Shown one piece after another: positions 22,051 through 32,933 of a stretch of 64,000 bases of DNA. How positions within the stretch are numbered: position 1 is the stretch's first letter; every line of letters begins with the position of its first letter. The notes under the pieces are model-generated. The model made no database searches. It was not told the origin of the DNA and worked only from the letters and a program-made list of their open reading frames with translations. The stretch comes from Tillandsia leiboldiana (lineage: Eukaryota > Streptophyta > Magnoliopsida > Poales > Bromeliaceae), in contig CM055063.1 of the NCBI GenBank assembly GCA_029204045.2, positions 43,743,562 through 43,807,561 of the forward strand, read 5' to 3'. Position numbers and translations under genes: made by a program.

Positions 22051-22387
22051 TGGCATCCCGGCGGTCTACGATCCCCCAATGCACTAGATTCCACTGTAAA
22101 CTTCCGGGAGCCCATTTTTAGGCATCCGGACTTCGAAAAATACAAGCAAATAGCCATTTTCAAGCGTTTTTCCACGCTGAACCCAAATCAGACATCCGTT
22201 TGGCCCAAAACCTTTTCCAAACTTCGGCAAAAATAGCCGAGTGCCAGTCAAGATCCAAATACTACACTGGGTCCATCTAAGACATCCTTTTGATGCATTA
22301 TGGGCCCGACACACCAATAATAGGTGTTTCACACTGTGGATTCACGGGAAAAGCTACGTGGGGATCCGAACCACTAGAACCAGTAAA

Positions 22388-22540
22388 CCAGTAGTCCTCT
22401 GTGGGTAAATCCTCAAAACTCCGACATACCCACTAAGTCTACCAGAGGCTAGAAATGAAGTAAAGTGGTATATTGAAATGATATGCTGATAAGGGAACAA
22501 CCACTACTATGCTTCTAAATGCAGTGCCAAAAAGAGTAAC
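22388..22540 (-). repeat. L-B, part 2
   Basis: It continues the LTR stretch broken by L-A: the CTCTGTGGGTAAATCC segment and the CCACTACTATGC segment follow the order seen in L-A itself. L-C interrupts it at 22541. Confidence 0.65.
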
Positions 22541-22741
22541 TGTCACGCCCCGGGGTCGAAACTGCGACCCGGGCTTGCCAACAGATCCGCCGCCTATACT
22601 AAAACCTCGCATAGGCGAAGCGTCCAACCTGCAAACAAAAACTACTACAGCTAAATAGATATCAGAGCTGTAAAATAAAACTGCTTTAAAACTCAAAACA
22701 AACCATCTGTACAACTAAAAATAATGATACAATATCCATCT

Positions 22742-23920
22742 TGTAGGTTTTTATAATATAAGGATCCACAAGGATCTAAATAGGTACTATCAAACAACTA
22801 GAGGGGGGGTGAATAGGTGTAATACTTAAAAACCAATCTCAGTGCAAAATAAAAACCAATGCAAAAAAATAAAAATAGCACACCGAGATTTACGTGGAAA
22901 CTCCAATCCAGGAGAAAAACCACGGGACCAACACGCAATAACAATCCACTAAGAATTGAAGAATAACAAGGTGATTACCAACTCCACGGACTCAAACCCC
23001 TCCTTCAACTTCTTCGGACCTTTCGCTCCACCGGTTGCACGTCCACTGCACACGTTCGAATCCACGAACGCCACTTGAATCCACGAGCACACGTTTCGAA
23101 TCCACGAAACGCCTTCAACACACCGAATCCACGGTGCTACGTCGAATCCACGACGCAACTCAGCCGATACAGAATATAGGCTTCGATGGTGATCCTTTGC
23201 TTAGAATATCATTGAAGAACCGTAGAAGGAATCTCTAAGCAAAGACTATATCAATTCGACAAAATATAGATCTTGGAAGAACCGTCGAATTGACCTAAAA
23301 GAGGCTAAAGAGAAGAACGATAAAAACCAGCCTCTAGGGTTGCTCTCGAGTGTTTCTGGATTGATCGATTGTTCTCGAGAAACCCTAAGTATCTATTTAT
23401 AACCCTTGGAATCTAATTAGAGTCGGTTTAGTAAACTTATCCCGAGATGACATTGTGTACCGGTACTCAAAGTTGGGTTCCGGCACTCAATGGTGCAAAA
23501 CACAGATTTTTCTATTGTGTTCCGGTACGCCAATAAGTGTTCCGGTACTCAATGCAAATTACAGAAAATTCTGTGTCGGGTTTGAGGAACTCAAAGTGTG
23601 GTTCCAGTACTCAATGTAAAAACTAATTTTTCCAAGATAAGCTTTATCCAAAACAGACCAAGTACCGGAATCCAAACTTAAACTAAGTTGTGAGTTAAAA
23701 ACCAAGTTCCTAAAACCATGTCTAAACCGAGTTTCAATAATTTCCTGATTCCAATGATTATAAATGTACTTAAATCACGATGATTAAATTAATCATACCT
23801 GAGAGTTATCTTGAGCTCATGTTGAATCTTCAATGAGTCTTCGAAAGCTGATTTGACAATTTGATCCCTTTAAGACTCCGACTCAACTCATGAAATATGC
23901 CAACACAAAAAGCCGTAACA
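22742..23920 (-). repeat. Copia solo LTR (1.18 kb) inside L-C
   Basis: TGTAGG...CGTAACA is flanked by CATCT at 22737-22741 and 23921-23925. The layout follows the C1/C2 LTRs but is diverged: repeated TTCCGGTACTCAA upstream, a TATA box near 23393-23403, and a GTGGATTC-loop stem-loop array (23050-23155). No internal region, so it arose by LTR-LTR recombination. Confidence 0.9.
23050..23155 (-). repeat. Stem-loop array with constant loop (copia solo LTR)
   Basis: Five units with loop GAATCCAC on the plus strand (GTGGATTC on the transcribed strand). The arms are CGTTC/GAACG, CTT/GAG (weak), CGTTTC/GAAACG, CACC/GGTG and CGTC/GACG. Stem sequences differ from those in C1 and C2. Confidence 0.7.
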
Positions 23921-24935
23921 CATCTCCCATAAGTGATCATCATACAATATCCTCAAATACAATAACCCAGAACTCAAAAGGGAGGTAAACCGAAATAATA
24001 CATCAATGTACAGGCTCTCAGTACAAGTCAGATCCTCACAATACAACAATCTCTCAAAAGCAGAATAAAACTAATCTACTGACTGTACTACAAATCACCA
24101 ATGTGGGGGTACAGCTACTCTCCAACGACAGGTAGGGATCTAGCTCGCGACTCCCTCGCCTCGAACAGCAACAGTAGAATCAGTATCTCCCACAGATGAC
24201 TCTGCAAAACAAAGGAGAGGAAAGAAAAAGGATGGGGAGAACCCCCAACGGGTGTGAGAACTACATCTACATGTAGTTCTCAGTGGGTACTGCCACCAAG
24301 CCCGACGGTCTGCCCACTAAGTCTACTAGAGGCATAAGATAACAATTCAGTAAAACTGAACAAGAAAAGCTGGAGATACTCTACAGCTACCATGCCTCTA
24401 TTTAAATGCTCAATGGGTGATACAGATGAAAAGATATGCAACTACTCGCACCCAAGGTGCTCAATCGACCCAATCGAACTGACTGTCTCATAGGGTCCAG
24501 TCAAGCCTATGCCTAACTACTGCCAGTACACCCACGTAGGACTGGACTTACGTAGGGCGTCCGTGACTGCCAAAACTGGCCCAGCCAGAAAGACTGCGTC
24601 TGTGACTGCCTAAAAAAGGCCCAGACAGAGGGACAGCATCGACAAGTCGCGATACGAAAGTAATAGGCCCACTTCGGACAGGGCACTCGAGGGGCGCGAT
24701 CCCACCGAGGAAAAAGGTATTCGTGCATCTCTGTCGAGCTCAAAGTGGCTCATGCAGGCTATAGTCAAAATCCACGCTCACTCTCAGAACAGAAGGACTC
24801 AAGATCCTCAAACATCTCGCACGACGGTCGGAGTACTCTCGACGACTCAGCTAACCAGCTCTCACGAATCTCGAGACACTAACGAACTCAACCAACTCGT
24901 GGCGCTAAACACACAGGCTGGAGATACTCCACAGC

Positions 24936-25090
24936 CGGGATCGACCCACAACTCAGGGCTAACAAAACTGGTCGGACGACACTCAACGACCCGGGATCAC
25001 CGTCAACCCTAACGGTTCCCAACGACACTGACCGAAAGATACTCGATGGCCCGGGACCACCGTCTACCCAAACGGCACCCAACAACACTA
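24936..25090 (-). repeat. Short tandem repeats in L-C
   Basis: Units of roughly 70 bp carrying CCCGGGA(C/T)CACCGT and AACGG. L-D has related repeats at about 28060-28270. Confidence 0.6.
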
Positions 25091-28000
25091 GCACAGGTCT
25101 AATCTCAGCTACCAGACTCCACTCAGCCCCCTGGCACGAGTACAACAATGTCCCACAGTAACCTGACCACTCCGCCCACTACCCGGGCGAGAAATATCTA
25201 TGTCCAGGAAAAGATGCAAAGTGTGGGATGTCTAAAGCATAAAAGAACCTAGCCCAAGTGAAGGTTCTCTACTAGTCTGGTTTCAACATGCATCATATGA
25301 CGGGGTGCTAGGTCAAGTTCCAATAATAGCATTTAAATAAACAAAGTATAAATAGGAAGTCTCATCTCTCATAAGCATGCTTTCTATCTCCTCTAGCATA
25401 AAATTAACATATGCATTTAACATCATGTGAGGTATCAAATCTACCAAAACATGTACAATAAAGTCGAGTAAGCATCAATCCGTATGATCTAGGCCATTCC
25501 TCATGCTTACATCTCAATCCTAGCGATTGTACATTTAATCATGCATTCAATCAATCAAAAGGGGCAATATTCCAAAAGGTAAGCTTCTATTTATCATCAT
25601 CATGATATCCACTATCGCAATTCTCATAAAACATAATATGGATACTACTCAAGCGATTCTCAAATAAATACCGATACTAAGCTTACTTCTCCATCACATA
25701 CATGGGTACACTAACATGTAAATATTCTATCAGATAGAATTAGAGAACCGTCCACCGGTTCTGGAGACGAAGCAACCCACTTGAATCACTTTCCGCAGGC
25801 AAAGCCAAAGTCGGTGAAGTGTGTAGCCACCCGCTAACAAAATCCGCCGAAACCTCACCCTCGGTACTCAGTCGTACAAGCCTCTACTCCAACCAACATC
25901 ATAGCCAACAATCAATCGACACCACAAACACACCCCAAAAATAGCATTTGCTATTTTTACAATCCAGCACAAAAAAATGGGATTTTCACCTACGTGCAGT
26001 CCTCCAAAAAATCCATAAAAATTACCATTGTGATCCTCGCGACGAGTAGATACAAATCGAGTACTTATACACTTTATTCCGACATTTGTAGGCCAAGATA
26101 TAAATAGAACATCGCGGTAAGCCAAACTATCCACAATCGCAAATTTGCGGAAAATCAGTCCCAAAGAAGCTTAAATATCACCTTCGAAGAGTCCTCCAAA
26201 AATTCCGATAAAACTACGGGTGCGTTCCTCTCGAAGCGTAGATGTTGATCGAGTCCTCAAACATCTCGTTCCGATGCCCGTAGGCCGAGAAATCCCAATA
26301 ATACTCCACCGCTGTCCAATACCTCGCAGCGGTACAAGGGGTCAAAAGATACATCGGGAACCATGCCAAAAACCCAAAACAAAGCAAAGTCATCAACACA
26401 GAAAACGAAGGCGTACCTCTCGTGAACGCGCTGCCGCAAAAATCGGCTCTAAAATCCATCGGCGTAGCTCAAGGGGCCTCGCGCACTGAAATGCAACGAT
26501 AGAAGCCAAAATCGAAGGAGCGTCGAGGTGCGCCGCGTCGCAGAAAACGCCGATGCTGCGGCCTCCAAAAATTCTGGGAATCCTTCAAGAGTTGCAGCAC
26601 AAGATGAAGAACAAGTCCGCTTGAGGGCTCTATCGCAGGGGAGCTCGAAAAAAGGCCCAAATGAACGGCCAAAGGGGGCTATATATAGCCAAAATAGAAC
26701 AAACCAGGTAATTCCATCCATGTCCCTGGTTTCAGGCGCCCGAAAACATTCGGGCGCAAACACGAACATTAGCCCAATCGCCAGCCATCCATCCAGCGCC
26801 CGGATCCACTCCGTTACGCCACGTGTCCCCACGCTGTCACGCCCCGGGGTCGAAACTGCGACCCGGGCTCACTAACAGATACGCCATCTGTACGGAAACT
26901 GCCGTACAGACGAAGCGTCTAACCTGCAAAAAGAATCAACTACAGAAATACAGATACCAGAGCTGAAAGTAAACTACTAAGAACTGAAAACCAAACACTG
27001 TACAACTGAAAATAATAAAATATCCATCTCCCAAATACGATCGTATACAAAGTCCTCTGATACAAAACTCAAAAGGGAGATATCTCCAATAAATACATCA
27101 GTGTACAAACTCTCAATACAAAAAGAATATCCTCACTGCAACAGTCTCTCAAACTGTAAAATAAAGTACAACTCTATACCTCACAACAAAGGTCTCTCAA
27201 CAGAGGAAAAAGAAGTAAACTAATCTACTGAAGCTCTCCTCTGAAGGGATACCGCTACACTCCAACGACGGGTAGGGAACTAGCTCGCGACTCCCTCGCC
27301 TCGGTCAGAAGGATCAGCAACTGGAGCAACAGGAACAGGAGAAGAAGTTCCTAGGGAAAAAGACACCACGACGGGTGTGAGAACTACTTCCCACAGTAGT
27401 TCTCAGTGGGTGCCGCCAACAAGCCCAACGGTCTGCCCACTAAGTCTACTAGAGGTAAAAGATAACAGTGCAATGAAATCTGTACAAGAAAAGCTGGAGC
27501 TACTCTACAGCTACCATGCCTCTATCTAGATACCCAAAAAGTGGAACAGATGAAAGTAAAAGAGACCACTCGCACCCAAGGTGCACAATAGACCCAATCG
27601 AACTGACTGCCTCATAGGGTCCAGTCAAGCCTGCGCCTGTCGACTAGGAACGCACCTGCCCACTACCACACATTCACATGAGGACGGGATTTACGTGGGG
27701 CGTCCTGCCCGACTAACTCACCCCTCGCGCAAAACTGCCTCAACAGGCCCATCGTTGCATACACTGCGGAAAACTGCCTCAACAGGCCAACCATCGTATC
27801 CACAGCGGCATCTCAGGGTCGCGACTCCAACTGAGGAAAACGGCGCGGCATAGAGTATCACAAATTGGCATAAGCAGGCTATAGTAAAAAACCACGCTCA
27901 CTCCCAGAATGGTAGGACTCAAGATCCCCAAATATCTCGCACAACAGTCGGAGCACTCTCGACGACTCAGCTGATCAGCTCACACAAAGCACGAGACACT

Positions 28001-28422
28001 AGCCTCTCCAACAGCTCGCAGCACAAAGCACACTGGCTGGAGGTACTCCACAGCCAGGAACGACCCACAACTCAGGCCAATAGTACTGGTCGGACAACAC
28101 TCAACGACCTGGGACCACCGTTAACCCCAACGGTTCCCAACATCACTGACCGGAAGATACTCGACGGCCCGGGACCACCGTCTGCTCAACGGCTCCCTCC
28201 CACGACAGCACAACAGGGATACAAGACCTCCCGGGACTACCGTTTACCCAAACGGCTCCCGGCACAGATAAGCAACCCACAACAACCACCAGACTCTACT
28301 CTGCTTCCAAGCACGAGTGCAAACGCATCCCACACTAAAAGACAGTCCCGACCTCTCGGCCCACTACCCGGGCGAGGATAACACTATGTCCAGGAATAGA
28401 AAAACAGTGTGTGTGACGCCCC

Positions 28423-28486
28423 ACTTCCCAGGGGGTCACCCATCCTAGAACTACTCTAGCTCTAGCACGCTTAACTCTCATGTTCC
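28423..28486 (-). promoter_or_regulatory. 5S rRNA-like internal promoter in the 3' LTR of the TRIM
   Basis: It resembles the 3' half of plant 5S rRNA and retains the box A, intermediate element and box C region used by TFIIIA and RNA polymerase III. It has several substitutions, so it is not a functional rRNA gene. Confidence 0.75.
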
Positions 28487-28783
28487 TCTTGGATCTTGCT
28501 ACCATCCAAAATGCTATAGCCGGGTTAGAGATTTTAGTCCTATTATATCATTTATATAGAGGACTAATCCAAATTCCGGGGGTGTTACATTCTTCCCCCC
28601 TTTAAGCCCTGACGTCCACGTCAGGCTCAAGCACACTCACAAGCACCAGGCGATGTGAGACTCGTCTCGCTAGCCTTAGCCGACCTTGTGAGGAGCTGCA
28701 CTCCACTCACAACAGTCATTAGCCGGGGAGCCTTGCTCCACCCGCTATATAACCCTGGCTCAGCCGAGACTCATCTCACATTT

Positions 28784-28848
28784 CACTTCCCAGGGGGTCA
28801 CCCATCCTAGAACTACTCTAGCTCTAGCACGCTTAACTCTCATGTTCC
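28784..28848 (-). promoter_or_regulatory. 5S rRNA-like internal promoter in the 5' LTR of the TRIM
   Basis: The second copy of the 5S-like segment, apparently identical to that at 28423-28486. Confidence 0.75.
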
Positions 28849-29228
28849 TCTTGGATCTTGCTACCATCCAAAATGCTATAGCCGGGTTAGAGATTTTAGT
28901 CCTATTATATCATTTATATAGAGGACTAATCCAAATTCCGGGGGTGTTACAGTGTGGGTGTCTAAACATAAATAACCCTAGCCCAAGTGAGGGTTTTCTA
29001 CTGGTCTGGTTACACATGCAACATATGACGGGGGTGCTAGGTCAAGTTCCAAGATAACTATATTAACAGATGATAAAAGGAATAACAATTCCTACAATCT
29101 ATCATGCTACACAAGAAAATAAACTATCATGCATAGTCCTACATCAGTAGAATTACTGTACAATCCATAAAACTTGGAGATAAGGCCACCCACCTCGATT
29201 TGCCACCAATTGCTCGTAGACACTTGCA

Positions 29229-29505
29229 ATTGGCCTCCACGCGATCCGCACGCAAAACGGAGCACGATGCCGGAGTCCGCACGCAAAACGGAGTCCGCAC
29301 GCAAAACGGTGCACGATGCCGGAGTCCGTATGCAAAACGGTGCACGGTGCCAGAGTCCGCACGCAAAACAGAGTCCGCACGCAAAACGGTGCACGATGCC
29401 GGAGTCCGCACGCAAAACTGTGCAGGTGCCGGAATTCGCACGCAAAATAGAGTCCGCATGCAAAACGGAGCACGCCGTCGGGGACCGTACGCAAAACGGT
29501 GCAGA
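29229..29505 (+). repeat. Tandem array in L-D
   Basis: Alternating units of about 18 and 31 bp built on CCGCACGCAAAACGG plus GCACGATGCCGGAGT. Open frames on both strands across it are repeat artefacts. Confidence 0.85.
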
Positions 29506-30932
29506 AAAACACAGTCCCTAACACAGATAAGAACAAGGGGTTAATTACAGTCCAAACGAACGCACCAAAACCGTGCCAAAATCACCGTAAAATTAACACA
29601 CGGGACCCACCCGACTGCGCCGCCGCCGCCGAAACGCTCCCATCAGAACCCCGCGCACGCTCCACGAGGTCCACAACGCACCGCCACACCACCCACAAAT
29701 CCCCTCCTCAAACTCCCTCTCGCTCGGGTGAAGAAGAAGGAAAAGAAAAGGAGGAGAAATGGCGCTCGGGGGAGAAAGAAGAAGAAGAAGAAAAAAGAGA
29801 AAAGGGGGGTTGGTCCACGGACCCGGTCCACGGGTCCGGTCCACGGCGGCTACCAATGGGGAGCCCCCAACACCGGTCCATAGGAAATGGGCGCGCGCGC
29901 CCGGTCCACGCGCGCGCCCACTGCGCCACGTGGCACGAGGTAACGCGCCCGCCACACGGGCGCATTACACCGCGCCCGTGCCAGGCGCGGGACACGCGCG
30001 CGCCACACGGGCGCGCGCCCCCACGCCTGCGCGGCCGCCAACGGGGGCCCGCCACGTGGCGGCCCCCGCGCGACCCCCACCGAAGGCGCGTCTCCCAGCG
30101 CGCCTGCCGCACCCTCGATCCGCATGCCGCTGCCTCGAACTCCGTGCCATCGAGCCACGCCTCGAGATTCGTGCCGCGTTGCCTCGAAAAACGCGCACTT
30201 CAACCGGGCTCGAAAACAAACTAGTAAATAGCCCATTCTCAACGATTTCGCGCGCTGAATCCAAAAACGGTGTCCATTTCTCCAAATTCTCAACCGAAAA
30301 TTTGCCGAATGCCCATTCGATCTGATTTTCGCGCCGGGTCCATTTCTGAAGTCCGATTTGCCAAATTCCAACTCTAAAAATTCCCGAAGGCGACCGGAGA
30401 GGTAATATTTTATCCAAACTTCGCCCGGAGTCCAATTTTGACATCTGAATCGCGCGAAACCACTTCTAAACACCCGACGGGTCCTCCAAATTCCCACGGG
30501 ATCTCCTTTTAAGCCCAAAGTCCAACACTTGAGTCCAAAATGCGCGCAACCACTACCGACACACCACGCAGGCCTCTAGTGATGCAACTAAAACCCAAAT
30601 TGCACCACAAATCCAATTCTCGGGCCCGACACGCGCACAAACTCTCCCAAAGGCCACTAAAAGCTGCTCAACAACCAGCAAGCCCTACGCGGGGGATTCC
30701 GAGACCTCACACACACAACAAACAGCGAGGACGACCTACCCGCTTGCGACGCGTGGCCGCGCCCACGTGCCCGCCTCTCTCGCGTCAACGCCTTGGTTGG
30801 CGCGCCCGTGTGCGCTCACACCGCGCTGCCGGTACCCACGCCGTGCACACATCCCGAGGCACCTGCCGCCCTGCTCCGTGGACCGCGCCTGGTGCGCCAG
30901 CCAATTCAAAGCTGCAACGTGTCCACACTGCG

Positions 30933-30951
30933 CCAATAGGAAAACGCCACG
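30933..30951 (-). promoter_or_regulatory. ERSE-I type element in L-C
   Basis: CCAAT-N9-CCACG exact, overlapping CACGTGG. One-mismatch relatives flank it at 30901-30919 (CAACG) and 31019-31037 (CCAAC). Without the L-D insertion it lies about 365 bp upstream of the L-C TATA box. Confidence 0.65.
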
Positions 30952-32618
30952 TGGCACACCACCCTCGCTGCACCGCGCCAGCTCCGCTCCTCGAGTGGAC
31001 CGAGGGCACGTGGACCAGCCAACCGGGAGCCGCCACGCGTCCATCCCCCAGTGCATGCCAAGCCCCGTGGACCGAGCGGCCCGCGCCTCTGCCCGCAGCC
31101 GCTGTCCGCCGCCGCGCCGCCGTGCTCCGCCAGCGCTGTCCCGGCCGCCGGAACAGTACCCCAATGCCTCGAAATCCGTGTTTGAGCATCCGAGTTTCGA
31201 AAAATATAAGTAAATAGTCCATTTCCATCATTTTCGTGCGCTGAGTCCAAATCCGATGTCCGTTTTGCCCAATTCCACTTCTAAAATTTATCGAAGGCTT
31301 CCGGTTAGGCAAACTTGCTCCCGTTTTCCAAACTGAGCCCAATTCTTGGGTCCGATTCGTGCACAAACACCTCTAACACAAAGCAAGGGCCTCTAGAAGT
31401 CGCTAAACACACTACAAAAGCTTTATGGAGATTCGGGTCATCACAGTAACTGTATGCATGCATTAGTAACAGTATCTGCCTAAAGTAAACCCAATCAAAT
31501 GGACCGGTAAAACTAGTACTGCCTGCTCTGCCGGCCACATCGGGTATGTCATCAACGCATAACACCGATGTTAAAAGAGAATCAAGAACTCAAAGACTGG
31601 CCAGCCTCAGCCCGGTACAGTCGCACACTCCGGAGTGGCACTCGAGGGGAGTGACCCACACGAGTAAAGTATCTATGTCACAAGTATCACAATACAGCAA
31701 GACTGGATCACGACTATGCTCAAATGGGAAAACCCATCCACTAAAGAAACCCCGATCCCCAATCTGATGCAAAAGTAAATATCCGGTCAACCGCCCAATA
31801 TCCGCGGTTGCCGCAATACCCCACAAGTCCACATCTGGTAAAATAATCAATATCCGGTCAACCGCCTACTGTCCGCGGTCGCCGCAGTACCCCACAAGTC
31901 CACAATCTGTACAACCTTTCCCAAACTCCAAGATCCCGACTACACTATCCCAAATCCCTGCTCGAACCCGAGCCACATGTTTCATATATCTGAATAAAAT
32001 GCGGGAGAGAAATATAGAGAAATACTCATGGTTTCTCCTAAGTCAGGTCCCAATATGATAGTGTAGTGGTAAATAGTGGCATATCTAGATGTCCAAACAA
32101 GCATGCAAGTGTCCTCATATAAAATAAAAGAAAGGCATCTAACCGTGTTCTCACATAGATCAGATCATGATGTCCCAATATAATAATCAATTTCATATGA
32201 AAGGTTAAGTGCTAACATGGCATAAAACATGTCCCAACCATAATGTCTCAATCTCACTTAGATAGGCTAGAAGTTACTTAGTGTAATTAAACATGCATGA
32301 TTTTCAATGAGGTGACAATTAACAATCATATCTCAGGGGATCTCTCTAACAGTCCTAGTAAGCATGTCGAAATAAGAGGTACACAACAACCACCCACCTC
32401 GGTCGCGAAGAACAGTTCCAATCACGCCTTCCCTCAAGGAACACCAGACTCACTGCGAAAACTGTAACAGGAGTCGAAAATAGTGCACAATTAGTCCCAC
32501 AAATATCATCATTCCGCTGTCCGGCAAACAGTCCCAATGATGGCCAATTTTAACCCAAAGATGGCCAATTTTAACCGGAAAAACCCAAAAAACTAGAAGA
32601 AAGGAGGAGAGGGAGGCC

Positions 32619-32628
32619 TATTTATAGA
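32619..32628 (-). promoter_or_regulatory. TATA box of L-B
   Basis: On the minus strand the sequence reads TCTATAAATAGGCC, the same as the L-A core promoter. Confidence 0.65.
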
Positions 32629-32795
32629 ATTTCCCAAAAAAGAGAGGGAATCCGGGCTTAGGCCCACGGTCCCCCCGCGAGCAGCGCCCGAAACATCCTG
32701 GGCGCGACGCGTGTCCCGAACACGGGACAGCGGGCGCCCAGCCGCTCAGGCGCTGCTGCGTGTCCCACGCCGGTCAACGGGGCGGATGGCGCCCA

Positions 32796-32814
32796 CCAAT
32801 CGCAGGGCGCCACG
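32796..32814 (-). promoter_or_regulatory. ERSE-I type element in L-B
   Basis: CCAAT-N9-CCACG exact, overlapping CACGTGG, about 170 bp upstream of the L-B TATA box. Confidence 0.68.
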
Positions 32815-32933
32815 TGGCACTCGCGTACGGCGCCCACGTGCCCGCCTGCCTGCGCACGTTGCCCCTCACCTGCCCCCCGCTTGCTCCCGCGTTGTGTGGA
32901 CCGTGCGCGCGTGAGCCGGCCAACCCGGGGCCG

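Larger units (their letters stand above)
18982..22373 (-). repeat. L-A: solo LTR of a Ty3 element (3.4 kb, minus)
   Basis: It begins on the plus strand with TGTCACACCTCG, the reverse complement of an LTR end, and is homologous throughout to the G5 LTR. L-B resumes on the far side, so no internal region is present and it is a solo LTR. The right end is uncertain (22373-22387). ATCAG before it and ACCAG after it may be a decayed target duplication. It contains a TATA box (21441-21450), four ER-stress-type elements and a covarying terminal hairpin (19030-19058). Confidence 0.75.
28412..28951 (-). mobile_element. Cassandra-like TRIM with 5S rRNA-derived LTRs (540 bp)
   Basis: Two near-identical direct repeats, at 28412-28589 and about 28774-28951, flank a ~185-bp internal domain. 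The target duplication GTGTG is exact (28407-28411 and 28952-28956). On the minus strand each LTR starts TGTAACACCCCCGG. Toward its 3' end it carries a 5S rRNA-like stretch with box A (AGTTAAGCGTGCT), GGATG and box C (GGGTGACC and CTGGGAAGTG). AAAGGGGGGAAGAA is the polypurine tract directly before the 3' LTR. It encodes no protein, as expected for a TRIM. A tRNA-Met primer site is not recognisable. The LTR bodies (~168 bp) look identical, implying recent insertion. Confidence 0.88.
26835..30711 (-). repeat. L-D: solo Ty3 LTR inserted in L-C (3.3 kb without its TRIM)
   Basis: It begins TGTCACGCCCCGGGGTCG and ends CCTCACA on the plus strand. CACGC (26830-26834) and CACAC (30712-30716) look like a target duplication with one change. 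L-C sequence flanks it on both sides. It contains the Cassandra-like TRIM, a tandem array (29229-29505) and a terminal hairpin with CTGTACGG/CCGTACAG arms near 26890-26920. Confidence 0.78.
22541..31445 (-). mobile_element. L-C: solo Ty3 LTR (about 3.8 kb without its inserts)
   Basis: It begins TGTCACGCCCCGGGG and ends TCATCACA on the plus strand, the reverse complements of the LTR end and start. GTAAC occurs directly before (22536-22540) and after (31446-31450), and L-B continues on both sides. Nested inside are a copia solo LTR (22742-23920) and L-D (26835-30711). A TATA-like CTATATATAG lies at 26679-26688. No internal region of the parent element is present. Confidence 0.88.
31446..32933 (-). 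repeat. L-B, part 3
   Basis: It resumes L-B after L-C with the second GTAAC copy. It contains two tandem copies of an ~84-bp segment with ATCCGGTCAACCGCC (31776-31910), a TATA box (CTATAAATA, 32619-32628 minus) and one ERSE-I type element. L-F interrupts it at 32934. Confidence 0.75.

Noticed and set aside
28423..28486. A functional 5S rRNA gene
   Set aside because: Only the promoter-containing half is similar, it has several substitutions, and it is duplicated in LTRs with a target duplication; it is a TRIM component.
28842..29057. Small hydrophobic ORF beside the TRIM
   Set aside because: It crosses the TRIM LTR, its target duplication and L-D, so it is a chance frame.
29107..29544. Open frames on both strands in L-D
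   Set aside because: Tandem repeat translation only.
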